Assembly (NCBI GenBank): GCA_905373785.1
Contig: CAJPUK010000043.1
Location: 1-15,178, forward strand
Direction: 5' to 3'
DNA from: an uncultured Johnsonella sp.
Lineage (GTDB): Bacteria > Bacillota > Clostridia > Lachnospirales > Lachnospiraceae
Length of the DNA: 15,178 bases
The number at the start of each line of letters is the position of its first letter. The stretch's first letter is position 1. This document shows, piece after piece, positions 6,744 through 14,198 of this stretch. The notes under the pieces were generated by a model that ran no database searches, was not told where the DNA came from, and was given only the letters and a program-made list of their open reading frames with translations. A program made the position numbers and the translations under genes.

Positions 6744-7952
6744 TCATGCACTTTTTAATATACGCCTTCTTCTTATGACTATACTAAGAAGTATTGCAAT
6801 AAGGCTGTAAAATAAAAGCAGTATTATATTGCCCTCTTTAGGCTGTGATAAAAGCATACCCTGCATTATCTCAAGCCCAAGATTTATCGGCAAAAACTTA
6901 ATAAACAGCTTAAGCTCATCCGCAAAAAAACTCACAGGGTAAAATACTCCCGAAAGATACGCCATACTGAGCATAAGCACAAATGAAGTACTGATTGCCG
7001 CAATAAAGTCCGATATAAGTTCATATATAAGCTGGTATATGGCAGTCAAAACCGTTACCAAGGGTAAACTTGCCATAAGAAGGCTTACAGGCTCTATATC
7101 CATATAGTCAAAATTGTAAAGTGCTATAAGTACAATAAAGGGTAGAAAAAGACTGATACACATATATACAAATGCTACCGCAAACTCCGTTATCACTTGA
7201 TAAATAAAAGAAAAGCCCTTGCTTTGCAAAATTTTATAAAGCTCCATATCCCTTTTTATAAGCAGAAGACTTAAAGCTATTCCGGACAGTATTATGAAAA
7301 AAGCAAACATTGCAGATATATAGTAGCTTTTTATATCAATTTCTTTATAATAATCCATTACCTGTATGTCATACAATTTATTTCTGGTAAATATCTTATT
7401 GATAAAAACTTTGTTCATATCCAAAGTTATTTCACTAAGACCCGGTTCTTTTTTATCTATTACAAAATCCTGCATAGCATATATGGCTCTTTCCGAGTTA
7501 AATAAAGCAACCGACAGCACATTTGCCGCTTCTTTTAATATATTATCCGCAAGACCTAAGTTATGTCTGCTTACAAGCTTAAGCTTTTCATGCTCGCCTC
7601 TTCCCAAAGCTTCCAAAAACTCGTCGGATATAATCAGATAACCTGCAATTTGCGCACTTTGAAGCTTTTGTTTCGCTTCTTTTTCTGACAGCCTTATGAA
7701 ATTAATACTGTATCTTGAGCTGTCCAGTCTGTCCAAAGCACTTATACCTAAGCCTATATAACTGTCCTTAGGGTCTCCCACTATTCCTACATTTATTTTT
7801 TGAGCGTCTTCGTTTGAATTACCAAGGCTTATGGCAATATAGCTTAGCAAAGTTGCCACTGTTAAAATGACAAATGCAGAGATAAGTGAAAACTTACTTA
7901 GCTTAAGAGCTTTTTTTATATTCAAAACCGTATATCTAAAAATCATATTCAT
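6744..7952 (-). CDS. ABC-2 type transporter permease (first permease)
   Basis: A 402-residue membrane protein. A first membrane helix (about 22-43) is followed by a soluble domain (about 50-205) with strands such as KINVGIVGD and IAGYLIISDEF. Five more helices follow at about 211-232, 254-279, 289-312, 318-341 and 375-394. The phrase MAYLSGVFYPVSFF (330-343) is the typical conserved block before the last helices of ABC-2 exporters. A basic tail (RRRRILK) ends the protein inside the cell. The ATG at 7952 has AGAGGG about 10 nt upstream; a second ATG lies two codons inside. With the ATPase and the second permease it forms an exporter of the two-permease kind, as in LnrLMN-like or BcrAB-like systems. 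The substrate cannot be read from the sequence. Confidence 0.85.
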   Translation of the reverse strand: MNMIFRYTVLNIKKALKLSKFSLISAFVILTVATLLSYIAISLGNSNEDAQKINVGIVGDPKDSYIGLGISALDRLDSSRYSINFIRLSEKEAKQKLQSAQIAGYLIISDEFLEALGRGEHEKLKLVSRHNLGLADNILKEAANVLSVALFNSERAIYAMQDFVIDKKEPGLSEITLDMNKVFINKIFTRNKLYDIQVMDYYKEIDIKSYYISAMFAFFIILSGIALSLLLIKRDMELYKILQSKGFSFIYQVITEFAVAFVYMCISLFLPFIVLIALYNFDYMDIEPVSLLMASLPLVTVLTAIYQLIYELISDFIAAISTSFVLMLSMAYLSGVFYPVSFFADELKLFIKFLPINLGLEIMQGMLLSQPKEGNIILLLFYSLIAILLSIVIRRRRILKSA

Positions 7953-8061
7953 AGAGCAAGCACCCTCTTTTTCTAAAATACCTCTCTAAAGCCTTTTCTA
8001 TAATTTCTACTACTTCTTCTTTACTTCCATCATGATTTTTTTGCTTTATAACTATGGGCTG
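7936..8061 (-). pseudogene. Possible remnant of a decayed gene between ATPase and permease
   Basis: A 41-codon open stretch on the minus strand has no start codon of its own but clear protein-like composition, including SKEEVVEIIEKALERYFRKR, an amphipathic charged helix. It ends at TAG inside the start of the first permease gene, overlapping it by 17 nt. Just upstream, in another frame, the translation LLYNILQLFANNSP runs up to a stop and would join smoothly if one frameshift were allowed near 8057-8063. Further upstream a short ATG frame (MKYIIRDYN) ends in a stop. I do not recognise the family. It could be the tail of a lost small regulator gene, or chance. Confidence 0.3.
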
Positions 8062-8140
8062 TTATTAGCAAACAGCTGCAAAATATTATAAAGTAAAGTC
8101 TTTGACTTAATTATAATCTCTTATAATATATTTCATGAAT

Positions 8141-8809
8141 CTAACCTATTATCTTTATAAGTTCATCTACATTGTCCTTATATTCAAACGGGTTCAATAT
8201 ACCTGCTTTAAGCACATAATGCTCATCGCAGATTCCGAAATCCCCTACATCATGGCTGACCAGTATTATACTGCCCCCCTGCCTTTTATGCTCACTTATA
8301 TATCGGTGTATATCCGCCTTGCATATTATATCAAGGTAGGCTGAAGGCTCATCCATTAAAAGTATCTTCGGCTTACTTGCAACAGCACAGGCTATACTCA
8401 GTCTCTTCTTCATACCCATACTAAGGGCTGATACAGGTTTTTTCAAAAATTCATCAACTCCAAGCAAGGATATAACACCGGAAGTTATCTCTTTTTTCAG
8501 TACATCTTTATCATACCAAAGCTTAAGATTATCCAAGGCATTTAGCTCCTCTATCAATGGGGACTTTTGCGGTATGTAGGCTATAAGTTTTCTTCTTAAA
8601 ACCGGATTTTTAAGCAGGTCCTCATCCTTATATATGGCTCTTCCCGAATTTGGCTTTAACACCCCTGCCAAAATGGAAAGAAGTGTGGTCTTTCCACTGC
8701 CGTTGACACCCAGAATTCCCACACATCTTTCCTCATTAAGTTTCATATATATATCTTTCAGTACCCACTTATCTTTATATCTTTTTGATATATTAATAAG
8801 CTCCAACAT
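8141..8809 (-). CDS. ABC transporter ATP-binding protein
   Basis: A 222-residue single nucleotide-binding domain that powers the two following permeases. In order: Walker A GVNGSGKTT (34-42), Q-loop AYIPQKSP with Gln81, signature ALSMGMKKR (128-136, an LSMGM variant of LSGGQ as in many exporters), Walker B ILLMDEP (149-155), D-loop at AYLD and switch His186 in LVSHD. All catalytic residues are present. GTG at 8812 could add one residue, but AGGAG sits 5 nt before the ATG at 8809, so the ATG is preferred. Eight nt separate it from the upstream zinc-ribbon gene, so the two are one transcript. A gap of about 190 nt with a possible gene remnant follows before the first permease. Confidence 0.93.
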   Translation of the reverse strand: MLELINISKRYKDKWVLKDIYMKLNEERCVGILGVNGSGKTTLLSILAGVLKPNSGRAIYKDEDLLKNPVLRRKLIAYIPQKSPLIEELNALDNLKLWYDKDVLKKEITSGVISLLGVDEFLKKPVSALSMGMKKRLSIACAVASKPKILLMDEPSAYLDIICKADIHRYISEHKRQGGSIILVSHDVGDFGICDEHYVLKAGILNPFEYKDNVDELIKIIG

Positions 8810-8817
8810 CACAACTC

Positions 8818-10692
8818 CTAATCAATCATAAATTCCAAAGAGCTTTCTATACTGTCAACCCAATCACTCGGAAGATCCGTATCCCTAAGCTGTTCTATAA
8901 ACTTCTCAGTGTCAAAGGTTGCAACCCAATCACTTGCTCCGTTATCATCTTCTATATCATACGGATCCATTTTCTTAGGTAAACTTATCTTCTTGGCAGC
9001 CTCTTTCTTCTCGGTTCCTGTGATGGTAACAAGCGGATCTTCTCCATCCAGTATGGCAACAACGGACTTTGACTTATCAGCTTCAAGCCTTAAAGCATAG
9101 CCTGAAAACATGTCCATACCATAGTACGCATCTCCTAATCCGTCCTCTGCCTTAACGGTTAAAGCCATCTCCTGATTTTCAGTTCCGAATTTTGCAAGAT
9201 TAAGCTTTTCAACATCAACAACAAGTAAGGTGGTTTCATCACCGTCATCATCTTGAACAAGACTGAACTCACCGCTTAAATTGGCTCCCGAAAGTTTTCC
9301 TTTACCTGAAAACTTTACTGAACTTCCATCATAATCATAGGCATAAAGTATACCTACATCTTTGCCCTTTTTAGTAAATGCATAATTCACAACAATCTCC
9401 GACTCATCATTAGAAAAGTTTATATCTCTGCCTATGATATTGCCGGAATTATCAACATAGACAGCCATGGTAAATGTCAATCCGTCAAAGTCCGCATCAT
9501 CAATACTGTCAGTCATCTCTTCTAAAAGACTGTCATAATCATCCATAATATCGTCTACCGTGGTACCTAAGCCTGCACTGTTGGCCCCCATTGATACCTC
9601 TGCAAAATCACGAATTACTTCCCTAAGCTCTTTATCATCACTTGCTTCTTCGGCCAGTGCCTTGAACATTTCCTTTATCTTATCATCTTCCAAGGTGTAG
9701 CTTAATTTATATGCCGACTGTGTTACACCGGAAGCCTCAAGTTTCACTTTTTCCTTCTTTACCTTTGATATATTCTTTAAATATACATTCAGATAGTTTT
9801 TTGTAAGTGACTTTAACTTATCTTTACTTGGTAAAGACTCATAGGATGACATATACGCATCAAAATCAAAACCGTTGTCGGTTAAATATTCTTTTGAAAC
9901 TTTTATATACTCATCTGTCAAATCCGGTATGGTAAGATAAAAATTCTCATCATCTGCATAGGCTTTAAAACTTACCACGTCCTTATCATTAATCTTTGAA
10001 CTTATTGATGCTTCATAGTTATTATCTTTTGCTGCAAACTCCATATTCATATCAAGCTTTTCAAACCATGAAAAATCCGTGCCGCCGCTAAATGTTTCCA
10101 TAAGATCCTTAGCATCATCCGAAAGTTCAATACTCAAATTCTGAGTATACTTGCTTGAATTAATAGTCGATAATCTCTTTACATAAGAATCATAAGCCTT
10201 CCAGTTATTATTGTTATTAACATTCTTTTTTTCAACATACTTATAATAATCAGTAGCTGAAGAAAAAGTTCTCTTAAAGAAATTTTGACCTGCAAATATT
10301 GCAACACCTATTATTGCCACCAATGCTACCAATACAATACCAAGTCCTATAAAAAGAGGTGCTTTACTTTTCTTCTTTACATCCTGCTCATTTGTACCTG
10401 TTGTATTCATTGTAGATTGAGTTTGTCCTCCGGTTTGAGGATTGGAGGCAAAACCGGGATTTCCCTGACTTATATTGTTTACCTCAGGCTGAGCGGGTGT
10501 AACTGTAGATTCTCCTCCCTGTAGTAGACTTTCAGTCTCACTTGAGTCAAGATTTACAGTAGTATCAGCCGGTTTACTCAATTCTACGGGGCTGCTTTGG
10601 CTTTCATTTCCTGAACTTACCATTTTATCTCCGCAATTAGGGCAGAACTTATTGTCATCACTTACTTCACTGCCACAATTAGCACATTTCAT
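8818..10692 (-). CDS. Zinc-ribbon, single-pass membrane protein with large outer domain
   Basis: From the ATG at 10692 the protein has 624 residues. Residues 1-24 are a zinc ribbon with CxxC pairs at Cys3/Cys6 and Cys17/Cys20. A Ser/Thr/Gln/Pro-rich linker (25-105) and a basic KKKSK stop lead into one membrane helix (about 111-135). The remaining 490 residues are Asp/Lys/Ser-rich and strand-rich, and by the positive-inside rule lie outside the cell. An Asn run (NVNNNNN, 158-163) opens the outer part. This layout resembles TcaA-type and other zinc-ribbon surface proteins. Phrases such as DDENFYLTIPDLTDEYIKV recall lipid- or ligand-binding beta-folds, but I cannot name the domain. A GTG at 10698 is possible, but GGGAG is better placed for the ATG. 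Directly followed by the ABC ATPase, it may be a sensor or accessory part of the exporter. Confidence 0.8.
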   Translation of the reverse strand: MKCANCGSEVSDDNKFCPNCGDKMVSSGNESQSSPVELSKPADTTVNLDSSETESLLQGGESTVTPAQPEVNNISQGNPGFASNPQTGGQTQSTMNTTGTNEQDVKKKSKAPLFIGLGIVLVALVAIIGVAIFAGQNFFKRTFSSATDYYKYVEKKNVNNNNNWKAYDSYVKRLSTINSSKYTQNLSIELSDDAKDLMETFSGGTDFSWFEKLDMNMEFAAKDNNYEASISSKINDKDVVSFKAYADDENFYLTIPDLTDEYIKVSKEYLTDNGFDFDAYMSSYESLPSKDKLKSLTKNYLNVYLKNISKVKKEKVKLEASGVTQSAYKLSYTLEDDKIKEMFKALAEEASDDKELREVIRDFAEVSMGANSAGLGTTVDDIMDDYDSLLEEMTDSIDDADFDGLTFTMAVYVDNSGNIIGRDINFSNDESEIVVNYAFTKKGKDVGILYAYDYDGSSVKFSGKGKLSGANLSGEFSLVQDDDGDETTLLVVDVEKLNLAKFGTENQEMALTVKAEDGLGDAYYGMDMFSGYALRLEADKSKSVVAILDGEDPLVTITGTEKKEAAKKISLPKKMDPYDIEDDNGASDWVATFDTEKFIEQLRDTDLPSDWVDSIESSLEFMID

Positions 10693-10737
10693 AAACACTC
10701 TCTCCCTTCTTTCAATTAACTTAAATAGCTTAGCTTA

Positions 10738-10766
10738 ACTATAAAGCAATTATTAAAAAGCGTCAA
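10738..10766 (-). promoter_or_regulatory. Sigma-A-type promoter of the zinc-ribbon/ABC operon
   Basis: On the minus strand TTGACG (10766-10761) and TATAGT (10743-10738) are separated by exactly 17 nt. The predicted start is near 10731, leaving a leader of about 40 nt before the ATG at 10692. Confidence 0.7.
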
Positions 10767-10806
10767 TATTAATTATAAAACTTTAAGCAATTATATAACA
10801 AATAAA

Positions 10807-10990
10807 GTTACAGTTCACGTAGTTCATTCATCTTCGTCAAAAAAACTAAAAATATTCACATTTTATTTATAAATTAGACGAAGATGAATTCCGGCACCGG
10901 CCTGATAGATATACATGTATAATATACAGCTGAAAGCAAGCTTTCATTTGGTATATTATACATGTATATCTAAACTACCCAAACTGTAAC
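10807..10990. repeat. 184-bp nested inverted-repeat element (MITE-like)
   Basis: The outer ends are GTTACAGTT-N4-TAGTT (10807-10824) and its inverse AACTA-N4-AACTGTAAC (10973-10990). Inside lie two further perfect inverted repeats. The first is 13 bp (10826-10838 with 10877-10889) around an AT-rich 38-nt spacer. The second is 22 bp (10906-10927 with 10951-10972), whose loop holds another perfect pair, TGAAAGC/GCTTTCA (10931-10937, 10940-10946). A CCGG-CA-CCGG dyad (10891-10900) lies between them. The flanks CAAATAAA (10799-10806) and CGAATAAG (10991-10998) match at 6 of 8 bases and could be an aged target duplication. There is no reading frame and no T-run, so it is not a terminator. Confidence 0.6.
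10906..10972. repeat. Long perfect hairpin (22-bp arms)
   Basis: The arms are 10906-10927 and 10951-10972, perfectly complementary. Each contains the self-palindrome TATACATGTATA. The 23-nt centre carries an extra 7-bp stem. As RNA it would form one stem of about 30 bp with one bulged internal loop; as DNA it could extrude a cruciform. It may also present two copies of a 12-bp palindromic protein-binding site. Confidence 0.85.
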
Positions 10991-11002
10991 CGAATAAGCA
11001 AA

Positions 11003-11046
11003 TAAAAATCCTCCAAATATATAAATTAAATATATTCAGAGGATTT
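11003..11046 (-). terminator. Intrinsic terminator of ilvC
   Basis: On the minus strand AAATCCTC (11046-11039) pairs with GAGGATTT (11013-11006). An inner AT-rich stem of about 8 bp extends it, and a T-rich tail (TTTTTATTT) follows. It begins 12 nt after the ilvC stop codon. Confidence 0.85.
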
Positions 11047-11058
11047 GTTTCTTCAGAT

Positions 11059-12078
11059 TTAATTGTTGATCAACTTATCTTCTTCATTATTCCAGCTGTA
11101 AAGCTTACGTATCTCCTTACCCACTTTCTCTGAAGGATGTTCAGCCGCAATTCTCCTCATAGCCTTAAAGTGTGCCTGACGACCTGCAGCTGACATATCA
11201 AGAAGGAATTCCTTAGCAAAATTTCCATCCTGTATATCGGCAAGGATCTTCTTCATAGCATCCTTTGTTTCCTTTGTAATTATCTTAGGACCGCTTATAT
11301 AATCTCCATACTCTGCAGTATTTGAAATAGAATGTCTCATTCCTTCAAATCCTGATTGATAGATCAAATCTACTATAAGTTTCATCTCATGTATACACTC
11401 AAAGTATGCATTAGTAGGATCATAACCCGCTTCTACCAGGGTTTCATAACCTGTCTGCATCAGAGCACATACACCGCCGCAAAGTATAGCCTGCTCTCCG
11501 AAAAGATCCGTCTCGGTTTCAGTTCTAAAACTTGTCTCAAGCACACCGGCTCTTGCTCCACCTATCGCAAGTGCGTATGCAAGTGCCTTTTCCAGTGCCT
11601 TACCGCTCGGGTTTTGCTCTACAGCCACAAGACAAGGAACTCCTTTGCCCTCCAAATATTCACTTCTTACCGTATGTCCCGGTCCCTTAGGTGCAACCAT
11701 TGCAACATCTACATAGCTTGGCGGCTCTATACAACCGAAGTGTATATTAAACCCATGTGAGAACATCAACATATTTCCTTCTGAAAGATTAGGCTCTATA
11801 TCCTTTTTATACATATCAGCCTGAAGCTCATCATTTATAAGTATCATGATAATATCTGCTTTTTTAGCGGCTTCCGCAGCCGTATAAACATCAAAACCCT
11901 GTTTTTTTGCCTTTGCCCATGACTTACTGTTCTCATATAAACCAATTATTACATTGCAACCGCTTTCCTTAGCATTAAGTGCCTGTGCATGTCCCTGACT
12001 TCCATAACCTATAACTGCTATGGTTTGATCCTTTAATAAAGATAGGTTACAATCATTTTCATAGTAAATTTTAGACAT
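11059..12078 (-). CDS. ilvC: Ketol-acid reductoisomerase
   Basis: The enzyme converts acetolactate or acetohydroxybutyrate to the dihydroxy acids of the valine, leucine and isoleucine pathway, using NAD(P)H and Mg2+. At 339 residues it is a class I (short) enzyme. The dinucleotide loop is GYGSQGH (24-30). The cofactor-specificity loop is LYENSKSW (47-54), with the phosphate-binding serines kept and Tyr where many enzymes have Arg. The active site shows His108 (SHGFN), Asp191 and Glu195 (DLFGEQ), Glu227 and Glu231 (FECIHE) and Ser252 (SISNTAEYGD). The RBS AAGGGGG is 7 nt from the ATG. The gene stands alone: it has its own promoter, a terminator and no other ilv or leu gene in the window. Confidence 0.97.
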   Translation of the reverse strand: MSKIYYENDCNLSLLKDQTIAVIGYGSQGHAQALNAKESGCNVIIGLYENSKSWAKAKKQGFDVYTAAEAAKKADIIMILINDELQADMYKKDIEPNLSEGNMLMFSHGFNIHFGCIEPPSYVDVAMVAPKGPGHTVRSEYLEGKGVPCLVAVEQNPSGKALEKALAYALAIGGARAGVLETSFRTETETDLFGEQAILCGGVCALMQTGYETLVEAGYDPTNAYFECIHEMKLIVDLIYQSGFEGMRHSISNTAEYGDYISGPKIITKETKDAMKKILADIQDGNFAKEFLLDMSAAGRQAHFKAMRRIAAEHPSEKVGKEIRKLYSWNNEEDKLINN

Positions 12079-12199
12079 ATCTTTTCCCCCTTAGGTATAT
12101 TATTATAGTGCTTAGACAAAACTCTAAACTAATACTCACCTTCTACAAAACATATATAAATTTGTAAAACAAATATTGCCAAGGAATGTATTACGCAAT

Positions 12200-12241
12200 A
12201 TATTAGCAAGGCTTATATGTCTTGTCAATAAAAGCCTTGCT
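12200..12241 (-). promoter_or_regulatory. ilvC promoter embedded in a 10-bp dyad
   Basis: On the minus strand a consensus TTGACA (12228-12223) and TAATAT (12205-12200) are 17 nt apart. A perfect inverted repeat, AGCAAGGCTT (12205-12214) with AAGCCTTGCT (12232-12241), flanks the -35 box and fills most of the spacer. This is the placement expected for an operator, for instance for a branched-chain amino acid regulator such as CodY or another repressor; the sequence does not identify which. Confidence 0.7.
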
Positions 12242-12293
12242 TTATAAGGGGCATTAATCCATATCAAATATTTATGACTTATATAACAAAAGT

Positions 12294-12400
12294 TAGTGTA
12301 GCGGCTCAATGATATTTGAACTAATTACTTTTTCCATATGTTGCAAAGCAGTAAAGATAGCTATAGTATTGGTTTAAGTATCAACAGACTGCTATATTGG
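12294..12400. repeat. Possible degenerate, reversed copy of the 130-bp element
   Basis: The start GTGTAG...AATGATATTT (12295-12317) matches the element end at about 19 of 24 positions. CAAAGCAG (12344-12351) and TATCAAC (about 12379-12385) match further blocks of the element in the order expected for the opposite orientation. The rest is poorly conserved. Confidence 0.3.
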
Positions 12401-12479
12401 TATACTCTTTTTATAAGTATAGCGGAAAGCCTGTGTTTTTTCCTGCTTACACTTAATTTATTCGTATAATGCCAAACTA

Positions 12480-12608
12480 TTGTACTGTATCGTTGATATT
12501 TAGTCTTATTACCACTTTGTTAATAGATTGCAGCAGATATATAATAAGGAAATTTGAAAGTTATTATACTATTGCTGATATTAATTAAATGTCAATGATA
12601 CACTACAC
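12480..12608. repeat. MITE-like element, copy A
   Basis: This 129-bp non-coding unit has terminal inverted repeats of about 20 bp: left TTGTACTGTATCGTTGATAT, and right end equal to the inverse of GTGTAGTGTATCATTGACAT. It shares with copy C (14668-14797) the TTTGTTAATAGATT block, an AT-rich middle and the right-end palindromic region TGATATTAATTAAATGTCA. It lies 42 nt beyond the stop of the Cof phosphatase gene. Confidence 0.75.
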
Positions 12609-12650
12609 TATATAATCTTCCGTCTTCGCCTTAAGTAAATCTATTGTTAG

Positions 12651-13475
12651 CTAAATGTCATTAATAATAAATTTTTCTATTACATCCACCACTCCGTCAT
12701 CATCATTAGACTTTGTAATATAATCTGCCGCTGCCTTTAACTCATCTACCGCCTCTTCCATAGCAACTCCAAGTCCGGCAAATTTAATCATGCTTATATC
12801 ATTAAAGCTGTCTCCGCAGGCAATCATCTCATTGGGATCAAGATTTACAAGTTTAGCCAATCTCGCCAAAGCATTTCCTTTATTGACCCCCTTAGGCATT
12901 ACTTCCAAAAAGCAGGACTCCGATCTGTATATGTCAAGTTTATTCCCCATTCTTTTTTGCATGTCCTTTTCAACCCACTCAAGTTTTATCGGATCTTGCA
13001 TAAACAAAAACTTTGCCACCGGAAAGTCAAGCTCTTTTTCAAAATCCTTAAGCTCTACTAAGGGTATATAATTATTAATCTGTGCATCTATGATTGCATA
13101 GATATCCTTTTCATCTCCGGTATACATTGTATTAACTTCCTTATTATATGTTAAAATATTAACATTGTATTCTTTCCACAACTTAAAAATCTCAGGGTAT
13201 AACGAAGGGTCAATATTTTGTTCATATAACAGCTCATCATTATATAAATCCCTTATCCTTGCCCCGTTGAAAGATATCATATAATTTTTATACTTTGCAA
13301 GTTCAAGCTCATTAGCAATATGTTTCATACCGTAATCAGATCTGCCGCTTGCTAAAATCACCCTTATTCCCATATCCTGTATATTCATAATTGCCGATTT
13401 CGTCTTTTTACTTATTTTTTTTTCACTGTTTGTAAGCGTACCGTCCAAATCAAGCACTAACGTCTTATATGCCAT
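12651..13475 (-). CDS. Cof-type HAD-family phosphatase
   Basis: A 274-residue cytosolic HAD hydrolase with a C2 (Cof) cap. Motif I LDLDGT has nucleophile Asp9 and acid/base Asp11; motif II is LASGRS with Ser43; motif III is Lys199 in PKGVNKG; motif IV is CGDSFNDISM with Asp222 and Asp226. The cap occupies about residues 85-185. The family dephosphorylates sugar phosphates, flavin precursors or pyridoxal phosphate; the substrate cannot be told here. The ATG has AAGGGGGG at 4-9 nt upstream. The gene is flanked on both sides by copies of the 130-bp element, a truncated one upstream and a full one downstream. Confidence 0.9.
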   Translation of the reverse strand: MAYKTLVLDLDGTLTNSEKKISKKTKSAIMNIQDMGIRVILASGRSDYGMKHIANELELAKYKNYMISFNGARIRDLYNDELLYEQNIDPSLYPEIFKLWKEYNVNILTYNKEVNTMYTGDEKDIYAIIDAQINNYIPLVELKDFEKELDFPVAKFLFMQDPIKLEWVEKDMQKRMGNKLDIYRSESCFLEVMPKGVNKGNALARLAKLVNLDPNEMIACGDSFNDISMIKFAGLGVAMEEAVDELKAAADYITKSNDDDGVVDVIEKFIINDI

Positions 13476-13499
13476 ATTCCCCCCTTTTAATCTCTACAA

Positions 13500-13587
13500 G
13501 TATAGATAGGATTGCAACTACTCATCCTTAGTTTGAGATTTACTCTACTATTACCGATATTAATTAAATATCAATAATACACTACAC
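13500..13587. repeat. MITE-like element, copy B (left end missing)
   Basis: The last 50 bases (GATTTACTCTACTATTACCGATAT through CTACAC, 13537-13587) match copy C closely and in the same orientation. Sequence to the left (13505-13536) matches the C block ATAGATTACAGCC...ATAATAAAGA only loosely. No left inverted terminus is found before the Cof start codon, so it is a 5'-truncated copy. It begins 27 nt beyond the stop of the PrdX-like gene and forms most of the leader of the Cof gene. Confidence 0.65.
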
Positions 13588-13614
13588 CAGAAGTATAAGA
13601 AAATCGGAATTTCT

Positions 13615-14157
13615 TTAATTGTCTATTATCATAACTTCTTTTTTTAATGCAGGTATTATCTTATCTAGAAAATCCTCGGTTTTTATTTTCAGCGTAGAGG
13701 TATTTACGCAGGGGTGACATCTTATATGATCTTGCTGTATTACATCTCTATCTATTACAAGCTCCACCTTATTATCGGTGTCATTTAAAAGTGCAAGCAC
13801 ACTTACAGAGCCTGAGCTTACATTCAAAAATTCTTTTAAATGTTTTTCCTTCGCAAATGAAAGCCTTGACATTCCGATTTTCTTGGAAAACTCTTTAGTT
13901 ACATACTTTTTATCTCCCGGCATCATAAAAATAAAAAATCGGCTCTCCTGCCTGTTGCAAAGCATGATATTTTTGCAAATTTTTACTCCCAATACGCTTT
14001 CTATTTCTCTGCATCTGTCCATGTCCGAAGCTTCTTCATGGTCAACAACCTCATAGTCTATGCCAAGCTTGCCAAGAAAATCATAACACTTTCTTTCCTT
14101 TTCCTGCCTACTGTCAATATCCTTCGGTACTCCCCTATACACTTGTGAAATATACAT
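13615..14157 (-). CDS. PrdX/YbaK-type aminoacyl-tRNA deacylase (prolyl-tRNA editing)
   Basis: A 180-residue free-standing editing domain related to the insertion domain of bacterial prolyl-tRNA synthetase (COG3760, PrdX/ProXp-ala type). Members hydrolyse mischarged Ala-tRNA(Pro) or similar species. Visible signatures are GVKICKNIMLCNRQ (57-70), FFIFMMPGDKKYVTKEFSKKIG (74-95), GSVSVLALLND (116-126) and the C-terminal CHPCVNTSTL (147-156). The last holds the His and Asn typical of the active site. Some 25 extra residues precede the domain. It lies 41 nt downstream of bcp, so it may be in one transcript with it. The ribosome site before the ATG is weak (GGCGGGT), so the exact start is less certain than the domain. 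Confidence 0.88.
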   Translation of the reverse strand: MYISQVYRGVPKDIDSRQEKERKCYDFLGKLGIDYEVVDHEEASDMDRCREIESVLGVKICKNIMLCNRQESRFFIFMMPGDKKYVTKEFSKKIGMSRLSFAKEKHLKEFLNVSSGSVSVLALLNDTDNKVELVIDRDVIQQDHIRCHPCVNTSTLKIKTEDFLDKIIPALKKEVMIIDN

Positions 14158-14198
14158 CTATACCCGCCTTAAAAATATACTTATTTTTACTTATATGC

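Larger units (their letters stand above)
12079..12650. other. 572-nt gap upstream of ilvC: leader, promoter and repeats
   Basis: No gene is visible on either strand. From the ilvC side it holds a leader of about 115 nt with a 6-bp hairpin ATTTGT-N3-ACAAAT (about 12161-12175), the ilvC promoter (12200-12228) inside a 10-bp dyad, a possible degenerate element copy (about 12294-12400), a small dyad TATACT...AGTATA (about 12411-12431) and a full-length element copy (12480-12608). I looked for a T-box (conserved GGTGGNACCGCG-type block) and found none. Confidence 0.6.

Noticed and set aside
10906..10972. The 22-bp hairpin as a transcription terminator of ilvC
   Set aside because: Neither side carries a T-run, and a proper terminator for ilvC already lies at 11003-11046.
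12071..12139. Possible leader peptide before ilvC (23 codons from a GTG, with several Leu codons and three consecutive ATA Ile codons)
   Set aside because: The GTG directly abuts the only purine-rich stretch, so no spaced ribosome site exists. The frame overlaps the ilvC start, and there is no terminator/antiterminator pair after it. Chance is the simpler explanation.
12205..12241. AGCAAGGCTT/AAGCCTTGCT as a terminator of a plus-strand transcript
   Set aside because: The tail TTTATAAGG is a poor T-run and there is no plus-strand gene upstream; the consensus promoter inside the dyad explains it better.
12079..12300. T-box or other riboswitch for branched-chain amino acids
   Set aside because: The conserved T-box block and a terminator hairpin with T-run before ilvC are both absent; the leader is only about 115 nt.
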